Origin: Gracilaria vermiculophylla
Lineage: Eukaryota; Rhodophyta; Florideophyceae; Gracilariales; Gracilariaceae
DNA: 51,168 nt
Reading direction: 5' to 3'
NCBI GenBank assembly: GCA_019155205.2
Contig: JAHNZQ020003147.1
Span: forward strand, 1,995,351 to 2,046,518
In this document: positions 10,177 through 20,406 of the stretch, piece after piece
Position numbering within the stretch: position 1 is the stretch's first letter
How the letters are laid out: each line of letters begins with the position of its first letter
The notes under the pieces: model-generated
The model's input: only the letters and a program-made list of their open reading frames with translations
Databases searched by the model: none
Told to the model about the DNA's origin: nothing
Made by a program: the position numbers and the translations under genes

Positions 10177-11988
10177 ATGGGCCGAAAACCCGCCAAAGCC
10201 TAGGCGACAGCAACCCGGAGCCGGTCTCACCAAGGGAACGAAGAGTTCCACGTTATGGCTCTCGAGAGAGGTGGTGCAGACCAGGCGGACCGTGGATCGC
10301 TGAATGCTGAACCGGATACCTAGTCACCAGGAACCGGGCCATCAACAGCCATTAAGGTGGTATCCGCGCCGCCGCGGTTGATGGCCAAGGCTTAAGTGAT
10401 TTGTTTTGGAAGATCAGATCTGCATTTTGAAGCTAGCCCTGGCAGCTCTGGCTGAAGAACTGGAGTCATGCAAAAGGCGCTCGGAGAATCTCTAGACGAA
10501 TATCGACGAGGAACTCCTCGTTTTGTAGTCTGATGTCAATGCGATCCTCGAAGGTTTCACCTCCCCCACGGCATCCTAAGTTGAAGGCATGGTTGATCGA
10601 TTTAATCGAGTGCGAGTTCGACTAGAGTCGGTCAAAAAAGCTGTGCTTGCTCTCGGACGCGTGGCATAAACTGCTGGCTGTTTATGTGATGAACTTCGAG
10701 AGGCTCGGAATGGCCGTAAAACGCGGAACATTCGGAGGAACTGTGAGCAACACTGGAAGTCTTCCTTGGACTCGAACTCGACTTCTCCAGATTCTGAGCC
10801 CTCACAGAGTGACTCTGACAGTGACCGCCAAGAGCGGAGTTTCCGTTCTAAATGGTCAATGGCCACATACGGGGCCATCTGACCCCGGTCAAAAAGTAGA
10901 AAACACCCTGCACTTCGTGCGTGAAAGCCCACTAATTCCTTGTTCAAAGAGTTGGTATCATACCGATATTATCTGTTAAAAGATTCCTCTTTCCGAGGGG
11001 CACCGCGAGACATGAGTGAGATGAAGGACTGCATCAAGCAATTGCAGCTCTCCATGAGGAACCAGAATTTCATTGGAAATGATCCAATTTTTGTACTGGA
11101 CTTCCTCGCCCGCTTTGTTGCGAAAGCCAATATCCACAATATGAGTAAGGCTCCGGCATATATTGCACTACAGTGCTTCCTACGGGGGTTCGCTGAAGAC
11201 CAATTCTTCGCCATTCGAGGTTCTTTGGGGCGTCCGAGGGAGTGGTGACCTGCTGCCTCGAAGCAATGCAGTATAATTTGCGTTCTTATGCAACTAACAC
11301 CCCCATTCAGTGGGCTATCCTCGCACTGCGCGATACTCGCCAGCGCGATCTAGAACTACAGACCGACTACTCGGTACGCCTGAATACGGCTTTCCATGGC
11401 TGTGGATATGTTTACCCCGCAGAGGAACGCCGCACAATGTTTATTAATGTGTTGCATCCGGCGATCAAGACGCTTTTAGCCGGTCACTATGAAAATCACT
11501 CTAGGGTGGGATACCTGGAGCAAGTCTCACTCGTCCGTGCGGAGGGATACGCATTCCGTGCGAGAAACTCCAGTTACCAGCCGAAGGTGGTGAAGGCACT
11601 CACGATTGGTTCAGACACCTCTTCCCTTTCATTGGGCGCCACCGATACTATCAAACAAGGCCATGACGGCGTGCACCTTCTCCACGATGATGGTAGGTCA
11701 TTCTGGACATTGGAACTATTGTTGACGAAGAAAGGCTCGTATGGTACAGCAATGAGAGCTCCGAAAAGCGCACAGGTATTCTGCATGGGTGATAAACGAA
11801 CCCCAGCCCCTCGCCTGCCATATTCCAACAGAATGACGAGGGTTCAGCGCTATAGTGGGGTCGATAACCGGAATCCTGGTAGGTCAGCCGCAGAACGAAA
11901 CGGTGCACCTCCACTTCTTCCGTCTGGAGTTGTCTGCCATTTGTGCTACACTCGGAGACACAGCTCATTGCAGATCCTTCTTCCCTGA
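10177..11988 (+). pseudogene. gag: Element C Gag, frameshifted
   Basis: A likely start ATG at 10177 (MGRKPAKA) lies about 110 bases past the primer site, as in A and B. The body is spread over several frames with stops. It includes a coiled-coil-like part (ALAEELESCKRRSENL, then DRFNRVRVRLESVKKAV), a serine/acid-rich linker (TSPDSEPSQSDSDSD), and the capsid core. The core has a MRNQNFIGNDPIFVLDFLAR segment matching the KKHSFSGEDLISLLNFLTR block of B, then ALQCFLRGFAEDQF and further helices to about 11600. The order and spacing identify it as Gag. It cannot be translated as one protein. Confidence 0.65.
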
Positions 11989-12489
11989 AAATAGAAGGCG
12001 CAGGTGGTGGCCAATTTCGAATCCCTGTCCAAAAAAGAGAAGACACCAAAGCCGGTGACGTCTTATCTCCGTGCGAAAACGGATTTATCCAACGCGATGG
12101 CTCAGATCCTGATCTTACGATAGCGGCTAACTCCTCGGAAGACAGAGTCACTCGCAGACCGCCATAAAAGTCCTGCTTACGCTGTCTGCACGGTCACTTA
12201 CCATCAAAGGGATGAAACACTGGTGGTGGAGGAATCACTGCGAGAGCCCGAAGTGAAGCCCGTTCAGGGCGAATAACGGAGAGAGTCTCCCCACAGGGAA
12301 ACACGTCCTAAGAGATGAAGATGACGGAAGCCCAGGCACCACCGCCTCGCTTCCCGAAAAAATCCGTTCGAGGAGAGACACCGCAGACGTGGACTCTGAG
12401 CACTTAGGTGCTTTGCGTCGACCTTGGAGACGGATAAAGCATAGACGGATCTTGGATCGAGTATGAGTGATGGCGAAGCGAAACACTAA

Positions 12490-13400
12490 GGTTTAAGCTG
12501 ATCTCGTACTGTTCACACAGTATATGGTACGAAATCTCACATTCCTCGACATTGGAGCCGGGCTCAATTTTGGTGACAAGTCGGTACCAACTCCTCTCCT
12601 ACAGTCTCGCATTTGCACAGAAGTGATACCAGACGTCTCGGACGCGAACAAAAACCCATTATAAACCGTGGAGACCATTGATTTGGTTGTCTGATTGGGA
12701 AGATCGATGGTTAAGCTCAATTTTATTGTATGGCGTCTTCTGGCCGCGCCAGTAATCCTCGGATGCAACTATTGCGATGCGTTCGTAAAGGCTATCCACT
12801 CTCGCCCGAAAAAGGGGGAGTTAAAATATGAATCATCAATCCCCATTGCCCGACAACCGCTTCGGCGGGATGCTAAAAATCAGGTGCCTCTGGCTGCCAC
12901 GCAGAAATCGCCACTGACAACCCGGGAGTCGAGCAAACTCCGCGTTGCGGCATCAGCTACGACATATTTCGCCACGCAGGTCTTTTTTCAGGTCCAATCC
13001 CGTTAACACGGTTTGAGGGTTGTTCTGCAGTTAAACTAGTTGTATGATTGGAGTCGTCTCGCCGTCGCAAACTTAATCGTGTACGTCGTGCCGAACTGCC
13101 CATTAAGGATCATTGTCGCCAATCTGGGTAACCCACCCCAGGACCTGGCAAAAAACAAAGTGGTTGGTTCCGTTACGCCTTATCCGTTGGCAATGATCTC
13201 CACAATAATGACTGCTACCCAAGGAATCTGGGCTCGTGACGGCAGAGGATAGGAAGACGCCTGACGCGGAGGTGAACACCCCCAAGGGATATAACGGTCT
13301 ACCAGGAGGTACGTTTAAAACGGGAAAGTCGGACTACCAGATTAGTCCGGCCTTTTCGACACCATATCCGACGAGTTATGATCGGATTGATTCCGTGAGA
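12490..13400 (+). pseudogene. Element C: decayed protease and linker
   Basis: Small pieces in changing frames are recognisable only by position and faint similarity to the protease-to-RT linker of B. One frame near 12530 reads FLDIGAGLNFGDKS, resembling the DTGAGPNLV protease signature with the catalytic DTG changed to DIG. Later, ELPIKDHCRQ and the surrounding phrases echo the B region PFRVVLANLKESPLRLQKG (about 21060-21115). Stops occur every few dozen codons. The RT domain that should follow is missing: the text passes from the linker to a few RNase H residues within about 200 bases. Confidence 0.4.
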
Positions 13401-13559
13401 GCTCTTCAAAATCAGGGTTGTGACGACAGCTCCAATTCAGGGTCTCCCGTACTCTCTTGGTATGAATTGCAGCAACCTTCAAGTGTGTTGTGCACAGTTT
13501 CAAACAAGCCGCGAAGGGGAGCGCAAGCCAACCAGATATTGCTTCAGCACTCTCAGCGT

Positions 13560-14019
13560 TTCCGAAAAGAACTAGTTCGTCTTGGAAAAGGAATGCTTTG
13601 CAGTGGTTTTGACATTCTGCGCACTCCGTAGCTATCTAACTGATGTGCACTTCACCGTATTAAAGGATAATTCTTCGTTGACCTGGCTGATCAGCATCGT
13701 CGAACCATCAGGCCGCTAAATGCGGTGGAGTCACCATCTAGCGGAATCCATGTTCAACGTGGTTTATGAAATGGGCGCCCAGAACGTAGAAGCCGATGCC
13801 CTATCGCGTTTGCCCACTAAGAGAGAAACCGTCGGCAACGCCGACGAGGACGAGATCGCCTGCTTCGTTGCCAAAGGATGTACCCGGTACGCTCCGCAAT
13901 GGGCTCCCGATGGGGTTCTCTCCGGCTACAACTACACGTTCCTCGCCTCCGACGAGGTTCATCATGCCCCGGAAGAGAACAAAACGCCGATCAGAGCGGA
14001 AGAAATGATCCAAAAATAA
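13560..14019 (+). pseudogene. Element C: C-terminal part of RNase H
   Basis: The frame around 13570-13720 gives LEKECFAVVLTFCALRSYL, the usual RNase H helix with its acidic residue. After it come a beta strand ending KDNSSLTWL, a shift, the ORF at 13720 with NVEADALSRLP (the standard end of Ty3 RNase H), and an acidic linker. The N-terminal RNase H strands and all of RT are absent. A deletion, rather than point decay, best explains the loss. Confidence 0.7.
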
Positions 14020-14172
14020 TTCGGAGACCCGTTATGCTTGGAACTATGTGCTCCTCTGAACGGTGGCGAAGATTTACCTTTTTAGGTGAACAACACGGGC
14101 TACCTGGTTTTTAAAGTAGAACGTCACCAACAGATTGTGGTGCTTTACTCAATTTAGCCCAGGGTCCTTGAA

Positions 14173-15222
14173 ATGTCACATTACCCGAAGCTCGGTGGAC
14201 ACCCGGGTGGGAGAAAACTTTATCTAACACTTGGCTGGAACGTTCATCGGCCCGCGATGGCAGTGAACTGCTACGCCACTGTGCGGTTCTGCAAACAATG
14301 TGCGAAGATCCGAATCAAAGTCCGGAAACATTCCAACAAGTTGCAGTTCTTACATGCCAGGATACTTCTCGAGTTTTTTGCCATCAAAACTCTCGGCCCA
14401 CTTTTGAAGACAAAGAAAGGGAACCACTTTCTGCTCGTAATCACCGACAGCTTCTCGAAACTTATCAAGACCGTCCGCTTAAGCACGATCTCCGTTTTAG
14501 CGGTGACACAAGCGTTCGTAACGCCCTGGGTCTTTGTTTCTGGGCCTTTTGTCGAGGTACTGTCCGACAACGGCAAGCAATTCACACTGCGATTGTTTCA
14601 AAACATTCGCCGCATTCTGAATTTGAGAAATTCGTTTACCACGGCCTAACACCCGCAAAAGTAATGGGCAGGTTGAACGGTTCAACCGCCCATACTCACG
14701 TCGCTAAGAAACGATGTCGCGGATCCCCTCACCTAGTAGGATCTCTTCATGGATGCCGTAACATATGCGTACAATAAGCAGGTTCACTGGACAACCGCCC
14801 TCACCAGATTCGAGTTGGTCTTGTAATGTACGCCCCTACCTTTGGTGCTGAGGCCACCTGCACAGGCAGATACTTTCCCTTCAGCAGAGTAATACCACGT
14901 GCGGTGGAAAGATTTGCTTTTCAAGCTCGTTCCAGTCGCCAAAAATGCAATTGAGCGCGCTCAAGCCGAAAATAAGCGGAACCTGGATGACCGCCGATGC
15001 AAACATACGCAAGATTGTGGTAAAACTTGGCCCTATTTGTTCGTCCGCAAGGAGTTCTTCAACACCGAGAAGGGTGGCAGTCCCCACAAGCTCTCGCCCG
15101 TGGCGGACGGTCTCTCCCGGATTGTGTCTTCTGCCCGCCACACGGTGGTACCCGCCGTTGGCGAGAAACAGGAGCGCCTGTCTTGTGACCGCGATGTACA
15201 AGAGCCTCCTCCCTCACACTAG
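14173..15222 (+). pseudogene. Element C integrase
   Basis: The zinc-binding domain reads HYPKLGGHPGG, then a C-x2-C pair in VRFCKQCAKI (HHCC type). The catalytic core has the sequence around FFAIKTLGPLL where the first Asp is expected, then KTKKGNHFLLVITDSFSKL and VEVLSDNGKQF with the second Asp. The third acidic residue lies in a damaged part near 14650-14690. The C-terminal block includes ERAQAENKRNLDD and, in another frame, LFVRKEFF and SPHKLSPVADG, matching the GPY-like integrase tail. The enzyme inserts element cDNA into the host chromosome. At least three frame changes are needed, so it is not functional. Confidence 0.75.
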
Positions 15223-15676
15223 GTCTCATCAGTCGACGATGGTTCTGTCGCGTTATCCGGCCTTTCCAACACCTTGGGTTCCCGACCTCTGGTGAACCGA
15301 CACCCCAAGCGATGACTTTCGGACCTTCCGACACTGTCTGATGTCCTGGATTCACCGGCTCGCCTGTTCGGCAAGCGCCGTCCACCTCCCCGTGGCGTTA
15401 ACCCTCGCCCAATGGTGGCGGCACGCCTACAAGTTGCCGTTCCGTCTGGGGTGGGGGAAGCCGGCTGCCCAAATGTGGATCGGAGTCCCTCGCTGTCACG
15501 ACCGCACTCCATTGTCGCGCCAAACCCCGCTCACTGTAACAGCGCTGAAAACACAAAAGAGGAAACGCGTAAGGCGGCAGTCGCAAATAACCTCACTGAA
15601 GGATCTGTAGAGTCGGATCCTGCACCCTCGCGGTAGCGTATGCATGCCGCGGCGACGGATTGCGAACGAGCCAGTC

Positions 15677-16231
15677 TCAGGGACCCTGTTCAGGCACAGC
15701 CATTTGGAACTCTCGACGACGCCATAGCACTACCCGTTCAGCAGTCACAGGCCACAACGCGGGCCTCTCCGTCCAGATAGCTAGCCAAGCGCGAGCTCGG
15801 AACATCAGCAGAGCCCCTGGAGAATCGTTCGGAAGACCAAAAAGACAAGGACATCGAACAAACGCATTCTCTAGAAAGCCTGCTGAGGGATATATCCCCC
15901 CACGAAGGGAACAAAAATGCCCCATGCGTGACACTAACGCCCCAGGGTCATGAAATGTACATCCAATAGTGTGATCTTGAGCAAAGTGTCGGACACGAAG
16001 TAGACCCCCAGGGAAGGGTCTAGCACCGGGTCCGCTAGGAGGGATATGACCCAAATTGGAATACGCTAGAGCGGATCCAGCTTTTACCCCACTCGGCGGT
16101 TTTATAGGGTCACTGCAATACGGGAGTCCTTCTGCCATAGACTCTAAAATCAAGCCCAGGTAAGATAAAAATCCAGAAGAACGGAAGGAGCTCCACCCAA
16201 CGATGAGGTGCGGAAATCGACAGAAAAACAT
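15677..16231 (-). pseudogene. Element C: minus-strand ORF of unknown function (184 codons)
   Basis: An open frame of 184 codons lies opposite to pol and just behind it. No family is recognised. The protein has a hydrophobic start and Gly/Pro-rich middle. It overlaps no readable plus-strand pol sequence after about 15640. Together with the block at 16516-17271 it occupies the position where element B also carries minus-strand coding. It could be a chance ORF in this moderately GC-rich DNA. Confidence 0.3.
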
Positions 16232-16515
16232 TACCTCAACACCCCATTTCTTTTTTGCCTCTTTTAACTATCATGGTTTTTTCAACCATCTGGCTGGCTT
16301 CATCCCACAATGTGAGCCACCGTAAGCACGGGTTTTCCATCAATGATGTAAAATTTTTGGACATGTGCCGATCACTCCCTCACGCGCCTAGTGCAACAAC
16401 AAAGGACAAGTTCAAGCAAGGAAGGCCTAAAAGCTTTTCACCGGCAGATGCGATTTGCGCGTATTTTTGTTGCTACTCTATCCGGGGAAGTCCTCATTAC
16501 GCTAATCGGTTGCCC

Positions 16516-17271
16516 TCAGCTCCCCAAAGACCGGGTACTCCCACCGAGACGGTTTGCAAGAGCCTCCCGTATCACTGCCATATCCTTCGCACTCTCTCTA
16601 GAGCGAATCCCGATCTTTCGGAGGAACTTCGCGATGATATCTCTTTGAGGCACAGAGCCTGCAGTGTATGCGGAGGATCCGGCAACTCTCGCTATGGCGG
16701 GCAGAGTCGCCAGGGTGGCCACGAGATCGGCAGTGACCGGAATCAGGTCCTCAGGATTATCCTCCAGAGTGGCAGCGCTTCGGTCATGCAGTGATTCTTC
16801 CTCCATCGAGGTTTACCTCTGAACAACAGGCGCGACGTCTACCTCATCGTTGGCTTTACCTGAATCGGGTGTAACATCTTTGACCGCCACATCTAGTTCG
16901 CGATCCACCATGGGGTCACCCTCTGCATAGGCGCGGGGACAGCTGCCGACGTCGACATATCCACTAAGGTGGTTGTACAAGGTCCTTCTGGGCACATTGC
17001 GATATGTCTCCGCCTCCGCGCGGATGATCTCCATGTACTTTCACGGAGAAAAGTACACGAAGTCGGCCGCGTCTGCCATGGTGCGCTCGAGACTGGGACC
17101 ATATCCGCGATGCAGGTGGGTCAGCTAGGAATTCTGTCGTATCATCAAGTCTCTCATCGCATGTTTCCTCTTCATGCAGAGCGTGGCTACGCCACAGGAT
17201 TGAAACTGGGTAGAAGCCGGAAACACCCCTTGCGGGGTGGTTTGGAGAGCGTTCGGACATTGCGTGTTTGA
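16516..17271 (-). pseudogene. Element C: minus-strand coding block behind pol
   Basis: Three overlapping minus-strand frames read on from one another: MSERSPNHPARGV (17260), then DAADFVYFSPWKYMEIIRAE leading into YRNVPRRTLYNHLSGYVDVG (frame of 17034), then a run with SAATLEDNPEDLIPVTADLV (16806-16516). The helical, charged composition looks like decayed real protein rather than noise. Its upstream end is cut by the B LTR at 17309. I do not recognise the family. By position it corresponds to the antisense ORFs of element B, but I see no clear sequence match to them. Confidence 0.4.
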
Positions 17272-17308
17272 AGAGGATTCGAAAGCAGCGCGCGAATGCC
17301 CTCGAGAT

Positions 17309-17861
17309 TGTAGTACAATGGCTCCTAAAGGAATAACAGTGATGTGGCCCTATGGTATAATATTCCTAAGGAGGGCTCTTATTTTATAAACTGAGCCACG
17401 TGGTGCATATGTTTGCCCGCGTGCGCTACAGTATCCTTAAGGGGCGGTAGAATTATTATTTAATTTAGTTAATTTACTCAGGTAACTACTACAGTAGTAG
17501 GCTCTGCCGAGGCAGGCTCCCGGCTTGATACTTAATCTGCCAGTTGAGCTCCACCTCTGGGGATGTAAAGACAAGCACCTTTGAGTCTTCATCCACTTTT
17601 CCGGTTGGGGACTTTCGTCGATCATCCTCAGGTTTCTGAGCCGCAGATTCCCAGTTCGCATTATAGCAGCGCCTGTAGGTGCATTGTCCGCGCAGTGAAC
17701 GTTTCCTTCCGCTTGGTGTTCGTGGGTCTCTTTTGAAAATTCCCCCGGCTCACGACAGCGGATACAGGAGACCAACTATAGGAACACGAACCTTTGGAGT
17801 TAACAAAAACACGTAACGGACGTTGTACTTTACTACCTCGAAAAGGGATCTGACAGTACCA
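17309..17861 (+). repeat. 5' LTR of element B
   Basis: It runs TGTAGTACA to GACAGTACCA and pairs with 27196-27748 and, in reverse, with 4082-4632. A TATA-like GGTATAATATT at about 17354-17364 is conserved in part in the other copies. Confidence 0.92.
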
Positions 17862-17865
17862 ACTC

Positions 17866-17883
17866 TGGTCTCCTGACTTAGAA
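17866..17883 (+). other. Primer-binding site of element B
   Basis: TGGTCTCCTGACTTAGAA lies 4 bases after the LTR end. It is conserved with elements A and C. TGG pairs with the CCA tail of a tRNA. The 18 bases fit the spacing of a normal tRNA 3' end (C at the position that would be 61, pyrimidine before it), but the tRNA is not identified. Confidence 0.75.
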
Positions 17884-18019
17884 GGTGAGAGTTCCTAAAA
17901 GGTTCGCAAAAGTGGCAGCAGAACCGTGTTTCTAGTTTGCAACAACTGAACCCCAACAGTGGAACTTTTCCATAAGGTGATTCGTAAGTGGACGAAAACC
18001 ACCCCCGACCTACTCCTCT

Positions 18020-20400
18020 ATGAACCCCTCAGAACATCGACTGGAAACCCCCCTACAGGATCCTCAAGCAACCGATTCCGTCGGTGAGCGCAGCACACGC
18101 AGCGCTCCCCAGAAGATGGCCGCCACACTGGAGGACCCTAAAAGTCTCCTTCGGAATCCTGGCTCCTCTGTGGAGCGTTTCAAGAATCGCCTCAGGAAAA
18201 AGCATGATCGGAGGTAAGCTGAATCTCCCACGACACCTCTGGATAACGCCGATGTGGAGGTTGAAGAACCGCACACGGCATCGCAGCCGCCACCTCAGGA
18301 GCTGCAGAGACGAGAACACCCTGGAGCTAACTCCCTCCTGGAGTCGCTGGCCCCACGCCTTGCAGATTAGCTCTCACTAGAGCTAGTCGAAAGAATACCT
18401 GCAGGTGTTGAAGCCCACTTTGGAACGCGCCGCCACGTCCTTGTGGAGTAAATCGCAACGGAGAGCGCTCACCGTGCTGTGGATGCCTTGCTGGATTCTA
18501 ATCCTTTCTTGGAGGTGATCTCAGATGTTGTCCGTGCGGAGGTTCGCTCCCAAACCGCGCAGCTGCTCCATGCAGCGGCGTTTCAAAGTTATTCTTCCGT
18601 ACAGGAGAGGTTCAATTTATCAATACCTAAGGTGACCCCGGGCAGAGAAGGACAGGATACTGCCACCCCCTACGTCGGAGGAAGAAAGGATACTGCTGTA
18701 GGGAAACGAGACCACCTCAGGAATCTTTCAATGCACCATATGAACCTGATGCTCTGCGAAGGAAGACAGAATACCGGTCGCGAAGGAATTCACCCAAAGA
18801 AAGGAGGACAGGATACTCCTCGGGTGGATCGTGATAACGGGGGTATCGTCAGCAACCCAGACCACCTCAAGAAAAGACGCCGAAAGAAACGGAGGGAGAA
18901 AAGAAGAAAGCAAGACACAGATTCGGAGAGAAGCTCAGACTCCGAATCCGTGAACATTTTCAGCTCGAAGGACAGTATAACTCCCAAAGAGAAGAGTAGA
19001 AGGGTCAGGAAGGTCTTGCCGGGTAATGACCTCTTTGCTAAAGTGAAGGACTATCACAGCTACAAATTGAATGATCGCTCCACTCTGTACGACGCTTCGG
19101 TCGCTAAACGACTCACGAAGATCCAGCGCCGCATGGATATTCAAATGAAGAAGCACTCCTTCTCAGGCGAAGACCTCATCTCGCTGTTGAATTTTCTCAC
19201 ACGCTTCCGTTCGGCGTGTAACACCAATGGTGTCCATGAAGGTGCCGCCGTATGGTGCTTTCAGTTCTACCTCACAGGGCAAGCGCACTCGCTGGAGCAG
19301 CCGCGCCTCACGGGGGAGAGCACCATTGTGGATGATCCTGGAACGGAGATGTGGACAACGTACCCGGAGGTAGTCAATTTTCTCCTTAAAAGCTACGCCA
19401 CGGACGAGCTGATAGCCGATGCTGATGTAGAAGTCACCTCCTATATGCAGAACACCAGCATGACCGAGACGGAGTTCTCACAGAAGCTGTGGACAAGGCC
19501 CCTACGGTGTGGGAATGTGTACTCCTAACGACGGTTGAAGTCCTTGTTTGTCGAGGGACTCCTTCCCTCGATACGAGCACGGGGGCGTAAGCACCTAAAA
19601 ACGCACCAATAGACTACCTACACGGAGCTAGCGCGTATCGTGTAATTCTATTGGGATACCAAACGTGCCACTCGCCGCAGCCATACTCCACTTTCGGACA
19701 AATCGGCGTCGTCAATGACCCTTCGGGCATCCGCCCTGACGTTGGACTCCAGCACCTTGGAGGAGGGCGACAAGCTCACGCTCGTACGAGAACAAAAGGA
19801 CCTTGCCCTCACATACGCCTCATCTTAGGGAGCACCGTCTAGGAAGAGGACACCCTCGTCCCCCATTTCGTACGCTTTGGCAGGGTCCTACAGCAGTGTC
19901 CGATTTGCAAACCCTAGAGTCTACCCACTGCCTTGCAGGGTTTGCTTGTCTCCAGAGCCCGTACACTGTATGACTCTCACCCCGGCAATGAGGACCGCCA
20001 ACCTACAGGAACGGGAGAAAAACTTTCAGGACCTGAAGTACACACCAACCGAGAGCGGAAGTTATCAAACCGCGTATCGCAATACCCGCTCCTTTCAAGA
20101 AAACTACGGATACCGTGCTCCGCTGATGGTGCAGCCTGTCCCACTGTCACTTGCACCTGCAACGCAGGTGCCGGGATCTAAACCGATTGCACCTCAAGGG
20201 AACACGTTGCATCTCGATGCACAACAGAAGAAGCCGTCCACGACTAGAACTCAGCCTCTCTCCAACCAGGAAAACCCTCAGAGCCACGCGTCGAGGCTCC
20301 GCGTGGCTCTTTACTATCGAGCCTCAGCTCAACGAAGGTCGCCTTTAGGAAAGGGGGGGAAGCCACCTGCTCCGTCGATGCAGAATCGGCGGGCCCCCCA
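18020..20400 (+). pseudogene. gag: Element B Gag
   Basis: The ATG at 18020 lies about 160 bases past the LTR and aligns with the A Gag start. One frame carries nearly the whole protein with several stops. It has a proline-rich N-terminus, helices around QTAQLLHAAAFQ, a strongly basic segment (KKRRRKKRREKRRK, about 18870-18910), then the capsid core (NGVHEGAAVWCFQF, VVNFLLKSYATDELIADAD, KLWTRPLRCGNV). The same frame resumes at 19877 with CRVCLSPEPVHC, a possible metal-binding site, and a Pro/Ser-rich tail with LAPATQVPG. The uninterrupted part is 18479-19528 (349 codons). The internal start there is not the real one. Confidence 0.85.
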
Positions 20401-20406
20401 ATCCCG

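Larger units (their letters stand above)
9330..17308 (+). mobile_element. Ty3/gypsy element C, 5' LTR to 3' antisense region, cut by element B
   Basis: In order: a 718-bp LTR (TG...CA), a primer-binding site shared with A and B, Gag from about 10177, protease remains, a deletion covering almost all of RT, the RNase H tail, integrase with zinc finger and GPY-type C-terminus, then minus-strand coding up to the left LTR of B at 17309. No 3' LTR of C was found beyond B, so its 3' end is lost. The integrase after RNase H gives the Ty3 order. Confidence 0.8.

Noticed and set aside
10647..10979. 110-codon plus ORF and 123-codon minus ORF in the Gag region of C
   Set aside because: They cross the frames that match Gag and have no similarity of their own.
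17866..17883. Primer site of B as complementary to the anticodon loop of tRNA-Arg(UCU)
   Set aside because: CTTCTAA does resemble that loop, but the site opens with TGG in both B and C, and a half-tRNA end would not fall there.
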